Shown: positions 8,425-16,893 of the stretch, piece by piece
Layout: every line of letters starts with the position of its first letter
Numbering within the stretch: position 1 is the stretch's first letter
DNA from: JAOUEA01 sp963719165
Lineage (GTDB): Bacteria > Actinomycetota > UBA4738 > HRBIN12
Length of the DNA: 64,000 bases
Direction of reading: 5' to 3'
NCBI GenBank assembly: GCA_963719165.1
Contig: CAVRAV010000001.1
Span: 682,001-746,000 of the forward strand
Notes under the pieces: model-generated
Database searches by the model: none
The model's input: the letters and a program-made list of their open reading frames with translations, nothing else
Told to the model about the DNA's origin: nothing
Made by a program: the position numbers and the translations under genes

Positions 8425-9188
8425 CCCAGGTCAACGGCGAGCCCGTCGTCAAGATCGAGAACCTCCACAAGTACTTCGGGACCCTCGAGGTGCTGAAGGG
8501 CATCAACATGGAGGTCGACCGCGGCGAGGTGGTCGTGATCTTCGGCCGGTCGGGCTCGGGCAAGTCCACGCTCCTGCGCTGCGTGAACTTCCTCGAGGAT
8601 CCCACGGCCGGGGTCGTGGAGGTGTCCGGGATCCGGCTCGAGGGCGGCCACCGCACGCGCGGCAAACGAGAGCAGATCCGCAAGCTGCGGCTGCACGCCG
8701 GCATGGTCTTCCAGCAGTTCAACCTCTTCCCCCAGATGACGGCGCTGCAGAACGTCATGGAGGGCCCCGTCATCGTGAAGGGCGAGAAGGCGGACGCCGT
8801 GAGGCCCAGGGCCGAGGCGATCCTCGAGAAGGTCGGGCTGGCGGACAAGGCCGACGAGTACCCGATCCGGCTCTCGGGCGGCCAGCAGCAGCGGGTAGCC
8901 ATCGCGCGGGCCCTCGCCATGGAGCCCGACGTCATGCTCTTCGACGAGCCGACTTCCGCCCTGGACCCCGAGCTCATCGGCGAGGTGCTCTCGGTGATGA
9001 AGTCGCTCGCCAACGACATGCACATGACGATGATGGTCGTGACGCACGAGATGGGCTTCGCCCGCGAGGTCGCCAACCGGATGATGTTCTTTCACGAGGG
9101 CGTGATCCTCGAGCAGGGCTCGCCCGATGACCTCTTCGAGAGAACGCAGTTCCCCGAGACGAAGAAGTTCCTCGAAGCGGTCCTCTAG
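8421..9188 (+). CDS. Polar amino acid ABC transporter ATP-binding protein
   Basis: ATPase of the GlnQ/HisP family, 255 aa. Walker A GRSGSGKST is near residue 42, MVFQQFNLFPQMTALQNV is the Q-loop region, the signature LSGGQQQRVAIARAL is near 151, Walker B VMLFDEPTSALDP near 171, and the H-loop VVTHEMGFAREV is typical of this amino-acid subfamily. The ATG overlaps the permease stop. With the two preceding genes it makes a complete three-component importer. Confidence 0.95.
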   Translation: MTQVNGEPVVKIENLHKYFGTLEVLKGINMEVDRGEVVVIFGRSGSGKSTLLRCVNFLEDPTAGVVEVSGIRLEGGHRTRGKREQIRKLRLHAGMVFQQFNLFPQMTALQNVMEGPVIVKGEKADAVRPRAEAILEKVGLADKADEYPIRLSGGQQQRVAIARALAMEPDVMLFDEPTSALDPELIGEVLSVMKSLANDMHMTMMVVTHEMGFAREVANRMMFFHEGVILEQGSPDDLFERTQFPETKKFLEAVL

Positions 9189-9544
9189 GAGCACTCGAGG
9201 GTTCACGCGAACGCTCGAGTACGGGTGCAGAGTGCCTGCGGCACCCTCCGGTCTCCCCGCGAGGCCCGTGATCCGTCGGGCCCGAACGGGCGAGGAAATG
9301 AATGACGGGCCGCGCCTCCCGTTCCGGTTCACTCACGCCTTCCCCATACGCGAGTGTCCCGTCCGGTCGACGCGACCCGTCAAGCTTCGGCCCCGAATGA
9401 CCTTGGCTGGCCGGTCGCCCGGCTCGCCTTCGACCACCTCGGGGCCTGAACGAACGATAGAGATGAGGTTGAGGGCTGTCAACTCCGGATGATGGCTGCC
9501 CCGCAGGGCGAAAAACAGATCGGCCCAGGTCAGGGCCCTAACGA
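9189..9544. other. Intergenic region between convergent genes
   Basis: This 356-base stretch separates the convergent ATPase and iron permease genes. No coding frame with family features, RNA gene or clear terminator was seen. It presumably holds the 3' ends of both transcripts. Confidence 0.5.
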
Positions 9545-10396
9545 TCAGCCTGCGGGCGCCACCGTGGCGGGAGCCCGGGCGGGGAGTCCGGGTGCGGGCG
9601 TGCGCTGCGGCCACAGGACGTAGAGCCCCATCGGCAGGGCGTAGGCGACCCAGGCGAGGACCTCGGCCCACGTGGGCACGGGCTGCAGGCCCAGGGTTCC
9701 GGTGAGCAGGGAGGCGCGGATCGAGCCCGGCGCGACCAGCCAGCTCAGGTCCACCGCCGAGCCCTGGAGGGCGCCCAACCACCCGGCCTCGTGGGCCGAA
9801 TGCGCGGCGCTCGCGAGCAGGCCCGCAGCCACCAGCACCAGCACGAAGCCCGTGAGCCTGAAGAACCGGCTCAGGTTGAGACGCACGCCGCCCTTGTAGA
9901 TGGCCACGCCGAGCCCCACGGCCAGCGTGATGCCGAGGACCGCCCCGAGCCCCGTGGCGACCGGGTTGGTCGAGTTGCCGAACGTGGCGAGCAGGAACAC
10001 GGCGGTCTCGAGCCCCTCGCGGATCACCGCGAAGAACGCCATGCCCACCATCGCCCAGGCCCCGGCCGCGAGCGCGCTCTCCGCACCGGACTCGAGCGAG
10101 CGCTTCAGCTCACGAGAGTGTCGCTTCATCCACACGATCATGTACGTGATGCCGCCCACGGCCAGCAGCGCCAGGATCGCCGCCAGGCCTTCCTGCTGTT
10201 CGTCGGGGAGGCCGCGCTCGACGACGCGCAGGATCACGGCGACGCCCAGACACAAGGCGACGGCCGCACCCACGCCCACCCACATCCATCGCATGGCCCG
10301 GCGGTCGCCCCGTTGCACCAAGAACGCGGCGATGATGCCGACGATCAGCGACGCCTCGAGCCCCTCGCGGAGGCCGATGACGAAGGTGGGGAGCAC
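9545..10396 (-). CDS. FTR1/EfeU-family iron permease
   Basis: Integral membrane iron transporter of 283 aa with seven predicted hydrophobic segments. The two REGLE motifs that carry the iron-translocating glutamates are at residues 10-14 (GLREGLEASLIVG) and 126-130 (VIREGLETAVFLL), the defining feature of the FTR1 family. In EfeUOB systems the permease works with the periplasmic proteins EfeO and EfeB; neither is near here, so the gene stands alone. The C-terminus is a short Pro/Ala-rich tail. It is divergent from polA, with two inverted repeats in the shared upstream region that could be operators. Confidence 0.92.
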   Translation of the reverse strand: MLPTFVIGLREGLEASLIVGIIAAFLVQRGDRRAMRWMWVGVGAAVALCLGVAVILRVVERGLPDEQQEGLAAILALLAVGGITYMIVWMKRHSRELKRSLESGAESALAAGAWAMVGMAFFAVIREGLETAVFLLATFGNSTNPVATGLGAVLGITLAVGLGVAIYKGGVRLNLSRFFRLTGFVLVLVAAGLLASAAHSAHEAGWLGALQGSAVDLSWLVAPGSIRASLLTGTLGLQPVPTWAEVLAWVAYALPMGLYVLWPQRTPAPGLPARAPATVAPAG

Positions 10397-10446
10397 GGGC
10401 GGGCTGTCCTTCCTCGCGGGTGGATGTGTGGGCTTCGAAGGTCCGA

Positions 10447-10466
10447 ACCGCTTTGTTAGAAGCGGT
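10447..10466. promoter_or_regulatory. Inverted repeat upstream of the iron permease
   Basis: ACCGCTT at 10447-10453 and AAGCGGT at 10460-10466 are perfect inverted arms around a 6-base spacer, about 50 bases upstream of the permease start. It could be an operator or a leader hairpin. It does not match the IdeR/DtxR consensus. Confidence 0.35.
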
Positions 10467-10501
10467 GAAAAGGCTAGTGCTCACCGCCGGTCGTCGTCAA
10501 C

Positions 10502-10521
10502 GTCGTTCGTGACCGAACGAC
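10502..10521. promoter_or_regulatory. 20-bp inverted repeat between iron permease and polA
   Basis: GTCGTTCG at 10502-10509 and CGAACGAC at 10514-10521 are perfect 8-bp arms around TGAC. It lies about 100 bases upstream of both divergent genes and looks like a protein-binding operator. A TTGACG on the minus strand (10502-10497) touches its edge and could be a -35 element for the permease. Confidence 0.4.
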
Positions 10522-10604
10522 CTGATGCGAACTCGACCGCGCGGCCAGGCCCCGGCGGCCGGAGGGCCGGGCCGCACGGCCGGTCCAGCTGTCTCGGGCG
10601 CGAT

Positions 10605-10610
10605 TACGAT
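10605..10610 (+). promoter_or_regulatory. -10 box of leaderless polA
   Basis: TACGAT ends 7 bases before the ATG at 10618. There is no purine-rich ribosome binding site, so the message would begin at or next to the start codon. Confidence 0.45.
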
Positions 10611-10617
10611 GGGCGTG

Positions 10618-13281
10618 ATGACCTCCTCCGCAGACGCGCCATCGCCCTCGCGCCTCTTCTTGCTCGACGGACACAGCCTCGCCTACCGGGCGTTCTTCGC
10701 CCTTCCACCCACGCTCGCCACGCGTACCGGCCAGGTCACGAACGCCGTGTTCGGGTTCACCTCCATGCTCATCAAACTGCTGGGCGACGAGCACCCGGAC
10801 CTGATCGCGGTGGCCTTCGACTCCGGCGCGCCCACCGTGCGTCTGGCCAAGGACGCCGAGTACAAGGCGGGCCGCCGGGAGACGCCGGGCGATTTCACCT
10901 CCCAGCTCGGCCTCATCGAGGAGGTGCTCGGCACGCTCAAGATCCCGGTGTTGCGCGTGGACGACGGACACGAAGCGGATGACTACCTGGGCACGCTCGC
11001 GGTGCGCGCAGCGGACGGGGGGCTCGACGCCACCATCGTCACCGCCGATCGCGACTTCTTCCAGCTCGTGCGGCCGGGCATCCGGGTGATGTTCAATCGC
11101 CGGGGCATCAGCGACATCGTGGTCTTCGACGAAGCGGCCGTGGAGGAGAAGTACGGGATCCCTCCGGCCAAGTACCTCGAGTACGTGGCCCTGAAGGGGG
11201 ACACGAGCGACAACATCCCCGGCGTGCCGGGCGTGGGGGAGAAGACCGCCGCGAAGCTCGTGCAGCAGTTCGGCTCGGTCGAGGAGCTCATCGGGCATCT
11301 CGACGAGCTCAAGGGCAAGCAGAAGGAGAACGTCGCGGCCTCCGTGGATCGCCTCGGGCTGAACAAGGAGCTTGCCCGGATCGAAACGAACGCCCCGGTC
11401 CCCCTGGCCCCCCAGGACTGCGTGATGGGGGCGTGGGACCCCGACGAGGTACGCCGCCTGTTCAACGCCCTCGAGTTCCGCTCGCTCTTCGATCGGCTCC
11501 AGGAGGTCGGCCACGGCGCCAAGCCATCGGTCGACGTGGCCGAGCTGGACCTGCGCGAGGCGGGGGTGGACGAACTCGAAGACCTGTTCGCGGTGGGCTC
11601 GCCGCTAGGCGTGCGTCTCGACGTCGACGACGAGGGCCTTCGCGGCATAGCGGTGTCCGCGGGCGGCGCACAAGCGGCCTACGTGACCTTGTCGTCTTTG
11701 GCACCGGTGTCCGCGTTCGTCGCCGGCGCCGGTTCGCCGAAGTGGGCCCACGACGCGAAGGCGTTGGAGCGCGCCGTGATCTCCGCCGGCGGGGCCGTGG
11801 ACGGGGTCGCGTTCGACACCATGCTCGCCGGCTACCTCCTCGACCCCGCCAGCGCCGAGTACCCGTTGCGAACGCTGTGCGAGCGCTACCTCGGCACCGA
11901 CGTCCTCGGTGCGATCGAGGACGAAGAAGATGCCGAGGGCCAGCTGTTCTCGGAGGCGACGTGGCGCCCCGTGGCGGCGGACGCCGCCGCCGTTGCCCTG
12001 GTGGCCCCCGTGATGGCCGAGCGGGTCGAGAAGCAGGGGCTGCGGGGGCTCCTGGACGACGTTGAGCTCCCGCTCGCGAGCGTGCTCGCCCGCATGGAGG
12101 CCCGCGGGGTTCGCCTCGACGTGGCCTACCTCGAGGAGATGGGCGGGGGTGTGCGCGAGCACATGGCCGAGCTGAAGGCCACCGTCTTCGAGGAGGCCGG
12201 AGAGGAGTTCAACCTGAACTCCCCGCCGCAGTTGAGGAAGATCTTCTACGAGAAGCTGGGCCTGCAGCCGGGCAAGAAGACGCCCAAAGGCGAGCTGTCC
12301 ACGGACGCGAGCGTGCTGGAGAAGCTCAGGGAAGACAGCCCGGTCGTGGACGCGCTCCTGAGCTGGCGCGAGCTCGACAAGTTGAACTCGACCTACCTCG
12401 AGGCGCTGCCCCGGCTCGTGGACCCCTCCGACGGGAGGGTGCACACCACGTTCAACCAGGCCGTCGCGGCCACCGGCCGGCTCTCCTCCTCGAACCCCAA
12501 CCTGCAGAACATCCCGGTGCGCACGGAACTGGGTCGTCAGATCCGGCGGGCGTTCGTGCCCGGGGAGCCCGGGCATGTGCTGCTGTGCCTGGACTACTCG
12601 CAGATCGAGCTCCGCATCCTCGCGCATCTGTCGGGAGACGAAGGGCTCAGGCAGGCGTTCGCCACCGGCCATGACATCCACACGGAGACCGCGGCGCGCG
12701 TGTTCGGCCTGCCGCCCGAGGCGGTGGATCCCCTGTCGCGCAGTCGCGCGAAGATGGTGAACTACGGCCTGGCCTATGGGATGAACGCGTGGGGCCTCGC
12801 GCAGCGGCTCGACATCGCGCCCGATGAGGCCCAGGAGATCATGGACGCGTACTTCGCGAGCTTCCCTTCCATCAAGCGGTACCTCGAGGATCAGGTGGGG
12901 CGTGCAACGGTGGAGGGGTTCACCGAGACGTTGTTGGGGCGTCGCCGCTACATCCCCGAGTTGCAGGCCGCGAACCCGCGCGTGCGCGATCTCGGCAGAC
13001 GCCAGGCGCTCAACGCGCCGATCCAGGGCAGCGCGAGCGACGTCTTCAAGGTCGCGATGATCGCGGTCGATCGAGCCCTGCGCGAGCACCCCGACCTGGA
13101 TCTGCACGTGCTGCTGACGGTGCACGACGAGCTGGTCTTCGAGGTGCCCGAGGCCAACGTGAAGCGCGCCGTCGCGCTCGTGCGCGAGCGGATGGAGCAC
13201 GCGGTAGATCTCGACGTGCCGCTGCAGGCCGATGCCGGCTGGGGCCCGAACTGGTCCGACGCCGCGCCGGCGGGCCACTGA
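10618..13281 (+). CDS. polA: DNA polymerase I
   Basis: Repair and Okazaki-fragment-processing polymerase, 887 aa from the ATG at 10618. The N-terminal 5'-nuclease opens with RLFLLDGHSLAYRAFFAL and contains ALKGDTSDNIPGVPGVGEKTA. The middle 3'-exonuclease-like domain lacks the usual catalytic acidic motifs, as is common in actinobacteria. The polymerase domain has motif A LLCLDYSQIELRILAHL, motif B RSRAKMVNYGLAYGMNAW and motif C LLTVHDELVFEVP. An upstream in-frame ATG at 10525 would add a low-complexity Pro/Gly/Arg stretch without family similarity, so 10618 is preferred; a TACGAT box lies just before it. rpsA and coaE follow, as in mycobacteria. Confidence 0.97.
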   Translation: MTSSADAPSPSRLFLLDGHSLAYRAFFALPPTLATRTGQVTNAVFGFTSMLIKLLGDEHPDLIAVAFDSGAPTVRLAKDAEYKAGRRETPGDFTSQLGLIEEVLGTLKIPVLRVDDGHEADDYLGTLAVRAADGGLDATIVTADRDFFQLVRPGIRVMFNRRGISDIVVFDEAAVEEKYGIPPAKYLEYVALKGDTSDNIPGVPGVGEKTAAKLVQQFGSVEELIGHLDELKGKQKENVAASVDRLGLNKELARIETNAPVPLAPQDCVMGAWDPDEVRRLFNALEFRSLFDRLQEVGHGAKPSVDVAELDLREAGVDELEDLFAVGSPLGVRLDVDDEGLRGIAVSAGGAQAAYVTLSSLAPVSAFVAGAGSPKWAHDAKALERAVISAGGAVDGVAFDTMLAGYLLDPASAEYPLRTLCERYLGTDVLGAIEDEEDAEGQLFSEATWRPVAADAAAVALVAPVMAERVEKQGLRGLLDDVELPLASVLARMEARGVRLDVAYLEEMGGGVREHMAELKATVFEEAGEEFNLNSPPQLRKIFYEKLGLQPGKKTPKGELSTDASVLEKLREDSPVVDALLSWRELDKLNSTYLEALPRLVDPSDGRVHTTFNQAVAATGRLSSSNPNLQNIPVRTELGRQIRRAFVPGEPGHVLLCLDYSQIELRILAHLSGDEGLRQAFATGHDIHTETAARVFGLPPEAVDPLSRSRAKMVNYGLAYGMNAWGLAQRLDIAPDEAQEIMDAYFASFPSIKRYLEDQVGRATVEGFTETLLGRRRYIPELQAANPRVRDLGRRQALNAPIQGSASDVFKVAMIAVDRALREHPDLDLHVLLTVHDELVFEVPEANVKRAVALVRERMEHAVDLDVPLQADAGWGPNWSDAAPAGH

Positions 13282-13309
13282 GGAGCCCCCGGGTCGCGCC
13301 GTCTGAGCA

Positions 13310-13339
13310 TTGACGCCGTTTCCCCGGCGCAACTACCAT
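13310..13339 (+). promoter_or_regulatory. Probable rpsA promoter
   Basis: TTGACG at 13310-13315 and TACCAT at 13334-13339 are 18 bases apart. The rpsA start follows with a strong ribosome binding site AAGGAG (13411-13416). Confidence 0.55.
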
Positions 13340-13426
13340 CATCCCTGGCCGCAGAGCTCCTGCGCCGATCGCAAATCCACCGCCGCGACTCGGTGAGCCC
13401 CGCGCGCCAGAAGGAGAACCACCGTC

Positions 13427-15082
13427 ATGAGTGATATCGAAACCACCGCGGCAGATGACGTGCCCGCAGCCGAGAGCGACATGCCACCGGTCGTCGAGGT
13501 CGAGGCGATCGAGGCCGTTGAGGACGAGACACCCGCGGGCCTCGAAACCGAGCGTCCCGCGGAGGAGCCCTCGAGCGCAGCGGCGATCGCCGAGCCGCCC
13601 GCCGAGCCCGAACCCGAGCGCGACCTCACGCCGGAGGAGCTCATCGTGGCCATGGAGGCCTCGTTCCACGACTTCCACGACGGCGACATCGTGGAGGGCG
13701 AGGTCGTCAAGATCGACCGCGACGAGGTCCTGCTCGACATCGGCTACAAGTCGGAGGGCGTCATCCCGAGCAAGGAGCTATCCATCCGTCACGACGTCGA
13801 CCCCAACGAGGTCGTCAAGGTCGGGGAGCGGTTGGAGGCCCTCGTCCTGCAGATGGAGGACAAGGAGGGCCGTCTCATCCTGTCCAAGAAGCGCGCCCAG
13901 TACGAGCGCGCGTGGGGCAAGATCGAGGAGGTCATGAACTCCGGCGAGACGATCAAGGGTCCCGTGATCGAGGTCGTCAAGGGCGGCTTGATCCTGGACA
14001 TCGGCCTGCGCGGGTTCCTCCCTGCCTCGCTCGTGGACCTGCGACGCGTGCGCGACCTGCACCCGTTCGTGGGCACGGAGCTCGAGGCCAAGATCATCGA
14101 GCTCGATCGCAATCGCAACAACGTCGTGCTCTCGCGCCGAGCCTTCCTGGAAGAGTCGCAGAGCGAAGGCCGCAAGACGTTCCTGCAGTCGCTGCAGAAG
14201 AACGAGCGCCGCAAGGGCACCGTGAGCAGCATCGTGAACTTCGGTGCGTTCGTGGACCTGGGTGGCGTGGACGGGCTCGTGCACGTCTCCGAGCTCTCCT
14301 GGAAGCACGTGGATCACCCGGGCGAGGTCGTCGCGGTGGGCCAGGAGGTCGAGGTCGAGGTGCTCGACGTCGACCTCGAGCGGGAGCGCGTCTCGCTCTC
14401 GCTGAAGGCCACCCAGGAGGATCCCTGGAAGGAGTTCGAGCGGACCTCCACGGCCGGCTCGGTGATCTCCGGGCAGGTCACCAAGCTCGTCCCGTTCGGC
14501 GCGTTCATCCGCGTCGCTCCCGGCATCGAGGGCCTCGTCCACATCTCCGAGCTCAGCCACGAGCACGTGGACACGCCCGAGTCCGTGCTGACCGTGGGCG
14601 ACGAGGTCCAGGTCAAGGTCATCGACGTCGACGTCACACGCCGGCGGGTATCGCTGTCGATGCGGCAGGTCTCCGCGGCGCCACCGCGCGAGCCGGAGAT
14701 CAAGGTCGAGCCGGAACGTCGCGAGCCCGCGCCCGAGATGCAGTCAACGATCCAGATCCCCGATGACATCGTGGCCGCGGTGGCCGAGGCGGATGCCGCG
14801 CGCGGGGACGAGGCTCCCGAGGCCCCGGCGGCAGTCGCGGAACCCGTCGTCGAGGAGGCGATCGCCGAGGCAGAGGTCGCCGAAGCGGTCGACGAGGCAG
14901 TCGTCGAGGAGGCGGTCGACGACGCCATCGTGGCCGAGGAAGCCGGGGATGCCTCCCTGGCTGAGGCCGACGCTCAGGTCGCCGAGGAGGCCGTCGACGA
15001 CGCCGCGGCCGCCAGGGACGAGGAGGTCTCGCTCGAGTCGATCCTCGAGGACCTCAAGCGACGCGAAGGCCGCCAGGACTGA
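13427..15082 (+). CDS. rpsA: 30S ribosomal protein S1
   Basis: mRNA-binding ribosomal protein, 551 aa, with four S1 (OB-fold) domains starting near residues 85, 172, 258 and 344; the last two carry the canonical VNFGAFVDLGGVDGLVHVSE and VPFGAFIRVAPGIEGLVHIS. Four S1 domains are usual in actinobacteria, against six in E. coli. Both ends are extended: an acidic N-terminal ~70 residues, and a C-terminal tail from about residue 420 rich in Ala, Glu, Val and Asp (repeats such as EEAVDDA), likely disordered. The ATG is chosen by the AAGGAG 10 bases upstream. A hairpin separates it from coaE. Confidence 0.96.
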   Translation: MSDIETTAADDVPAAESDMPPVVEVEAIEAVEDETPAGLETERPAEEPSSAAAIAEPPAEPEPERDLTPEELIVAMEASFHDFHDGDIVEGEVVKIDRDEVLLDIGYKSEGVIPSKELSIRHDVDPNEVVKVGERLEALVLQMEDKEGRLILSKKRAQYERAWGKIEEVMNSGETIKGPVIEVVKGGLILDIGLRGFLPASLVDLRRVRDLHPFVGTELEAKIIELDRNRNNVVLSRRAFLEESQSEGRKTFLQSLQKNERRKGTVSSIVNFGAFVDLGGVDGLVHVSELSWKHVDHPGEVVAVGQEVEVEVLDVDLERERVSLSLKATQEDPWKEFERTSTAGSVISGQVTKLVPFGAFIRVAPGIEGLVHISELSHEHVDTPESVLTVGDEVQVKVIDVDVTRRRVSLSMRQVSAAPPREPEIKVEPERREPAPEMQSTIQIPDDIVAAVAEADAARGDEAPEAPAAVAEPVVEEAIAEAEVAEAVDEAVVEEAVDDAIVAEEAGDASLAEADAQVAEEAVDDAAAARDEEVSLESILEDLKRREGRQD

Positions 15083-15084
15083 AG

Positions 15085-15113
15085 GCCGGGCCGGGCCCAC
15101 GCTGAGGCCCGGC
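15085..15113 (+). terminator. Hairpin between rpsA and coaE
   Basis: GCCGGGCC at 15085-15092 pairs with GGCCCGGC at 15106-15113 immediately after the rpsA stop. There is no T-tract; it may be a partial terminator. Confidence 0.4.
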
Positions 15114-15126
15114 GGCGGTCCCGCCC

Positions 15127-15729
15127 ATGCGCTACGTCGGGCTCACCGGCGGGATAGGTTCGGGCAAGTCCACCGCCGCGCGGATGCTCGCCGACCGCGG
15201 AGCCGTGGTCATCGACGCCGACGCGTTGGCCCGCGACGCGATCGCGCCCGGGACGCCCGGATCCGTCGCCGTGTCGGCACATTTCGGAGCCTCGGTGGTG
15301 ATGGCCGACGGCACGCTCGACCGACCCGCGCTCGCGGCGATCGTGTTCGCGGACGATCGCGAACGTGCGGCGCTCGAGGCCATCGTGCATCCGGTCGTCG
15401 CCCGGCGGATCGCCGAGATGCTCGCCGCTTCGGCCGCGACCGACGATGTGGTGGTCCTCGATTCTCCGCTGCTGATCGAGACCGGTGCGCACGGTGACTT
15501 CGACGACCTCGTCGTCGTGAGCGCCCCGGAGGACGTCCGGATCGCCCGGTGCGTCGCCCGGGGCATGGATGCCGCGGACGTTCGCGCGCGGATCCGCGCT
15601 CAGACGCCCCTGGGCGAGAAGGTGGCGCTCGCCGACGTCGTCCTGGACAACGCGGGCACGATCGCGGACCTGGGCGGGCAGGTGGATCGTCTTTGGGACC
15701 GATTGGCGGCCGAGCCCCTCCGCGACTGA
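15127..15729 (+). CDS. coaE: Dephospho-CoA kinase
   Basis: Last enzyme of coenzyme A synthesis; it phosphorylates the 3'-OH of dephospho-CoA with ATP. At 200 aa it has the normal length of a single-domain CoaE. The P-loop GLTGGIGSGKST is at residues 5-16, VVIDADALARD near 28 is the substrate-side motif, and VVVLDSPLLIETG followed by DDLVVVSAP is the family core. Mycobacterial CoaE has an extra C-terminal domain; this one does not. Its place after rpsA is conserved in actinobacteria. Confidence 0.96.
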   Translation: MRYVGLTGGIGSGKSTAARMLADRGAVVIDADALARDAIAPGTPGSVAVSAHFGASVVMADGTLDRPALAAIVFADDRERAALEAIVHPVVARRIAEMLAASAATDDVVVLDSPLLIETGAHGDFDDLVVVSAPEDVRIARCVARGMDAADVRARIRAQTPLGEKVALADVVLDNAGTIADLGGQVDRLWDRLAAEPLRD

Positions 15730-15752
15730 GACGGGCCGCGCGTCCGCGCCGC

Positions 15753-15758
15753 TATCAT
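15753..15758 (+). promoter_or_regulatory. -10 box of a leaderless HAD gene
   Basis: TATCAT ends 7 bases before the ATG at 15766 and no ribosome binding site is present. Confidence 0.45.
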
Positions 15759-15765
15759 CCGGTCG

Positions 15766-16473
15766 ATGGGTGTGCGGGCGGTGTTCTTCGATGCCGGGGA
15801 GACGCTCGTGCACCCGGCGCCGACGTTCCAGGATCTGTTCGCGGCGGTCGTGACGCGTGAGGGCCATCCGCGCGACCCCCAAGCCGTCCGCGACGGCCTG
15901 TCGATGATTTCGGGTGAGTTCGTGCGCGCGGCACGCGCGAACGAGCAATGGACCACGAGCCCCGAACGTTCGCGGCGGTTCTGGACGACGGTGTACGGCC
16001 GCTTCCTCGAGGCGCTCGGTATCCCCACCACGAACGGTCTCACGGCTGTCTTGTACGAGGCCTTCACGGATCTCGGGAACTACGACACGTTCGACGACGT
16101 GAGGCCCGCCCTCGAAAACCTGCGCGCGGGTGGGACGGACCTGGGCGTCATCTCGAATTTCGAGCCATGGCTCGAGGACCTCCTGGAGCGCCTGGAGCTC
16201 TCCCGCTTCTTCCCGGTCCGGGTCATCTCCGGCCTCGATGGCGTGGCGAAGCCCGATCTCGCGATCTTCCGTCTCGCGCTCGAACGCGCCGGCCTGCGGC
16301 CGGAGGAGGCGGCCTACGTGGGCGACGCGCCCGATTTCGACATGGAACCCGCCGCGGAGCTCGGCATGTTCCCGGTCCTGATCGATCGGCGGGGGCGCCA
16401 CGACAGGTTCACGGGGCCGGGAATCCGGATCACGGATCTCGCCGATCTGCCGTCGGCCCTGAGGACGGCGTGA
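15766..16473 (+). CDS. HAD-superfamily hydrolase, subfamily IA
   Basis: Predicted phosphatase of 235 aa. Motif I is FFDAGETLV with the nucleophile Asp9; the usual second Asp (+2) is replaced by Gly11, as in some dehalogenase-like and HDHD3-like members. Motif II is VISNFEPW near residue 130, motif III the lysine in GVAKPDLAIF, and motif IV GDAPDFDME. A helical cap lies between motifs I and II. The substrate is not identifiable, and without the +2 Asp a classical phosphatase mechanism is less certain. The stop overlaps the next gene's GTG, so both are probably co-translated. Confidence 0.88.
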   Translation: MGVRAVFFDAGETLVHPAPTFQDLFAAVVTREGHPRDPQAVRDGLSMISGEFVRAARANEQWTTSPERSRRFWTTVYGRFLEALGIPTTNGLTAVLYEAFTDLGNYDTFDDVRPALENLRAGGTDLGVISNFEPWLEDLLERLELSRFFPVRVISGLDGVAKPDLAIFRLALERAGLRPEEAAYVGDAPDFDMEPAAELGMFPVLIDRRGRHDRFTGPGIRITDLADLPSALRTA

Positions 16474-16841
16474 GCGAAGAGCGTCGGTTCACGACGGACG
16501 AGGCCGAGGCGGCGCTGCCGGATCTGCGTGAACGGCTGCCGCGCCTTCGGGAGGCACGACGGACGTTGATCGCGTCGAGCCGCCGCATCACGGACGCGGT
16601 GGCGGCGGACGGAGGAGGGGTCGCCGGTTCCGACTGGTTCGCGGCGCAGCAGCTGCTCAAGGCCGACGTGACCGCGCTCGCCGAGGCCGGCATCCTGCTC
16701 CGCGATCCCGAGACGGGGCTGGTGGACTTCCCCACCGAGCGGGACGGCCGCGTCGTGTTCCTGTGCTGGCGCCTGGGCGAAGACCACATCGCCTGGTTCC
16801 ACGAAACGGACACCGGCTTCTCCGGACGCGAGCCGATCTAA
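16470..16841 (+). CDS. DUF2203 family protein
   Basis: A small soluble protein of 123 aa matching the DUF2203 pattern: an N-terminal RRFTTDEAEAALPDLRERLP, a helical middle, and a C-terminal DFPTERDGRVVFLCWRLGED and IAWFHETDTGFSGRE. The family has no established function. The GTG start overlaps the HAD hydrolase stop, suggesting related activity or simple co-expression. Confidence 0.8.
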   Translation: MSEERRFTTDEAEAALPDLRERLPRLREARRTLIASSRRITDAVAADGGGVAGSDWFAAQQLLKADVTALAEAGILLRDPETGLVDFPTERDGRVVFLCWRLGEDHIAWFHETDTGFSGREPI

Positions 16842-16881
16842 GCCGCCCAGAGCTCGGGTTGTCGCAGGTGCGCGGGCTGCC

Positions 16882-16887
16882 TAGCCT
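16882..16887 (+). promoter_or_regulatory. -10 box of a leaderless ABC exporter operon
   Basis: TAGCCT ends 6 bases before the GTG at 16894; no ribosome binding site is seen. Confidence 0.45.
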
Positions 16888-16893
16888 GACGCC

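Noticed and set aside
10502..10521. SOS (LexA) box upstream of polA
   Set aside because: The arms are GTTCG-N4-CGAAC, the reverse of the actinobacterial LexA arrangement CGAAC-N4-GTTCG.
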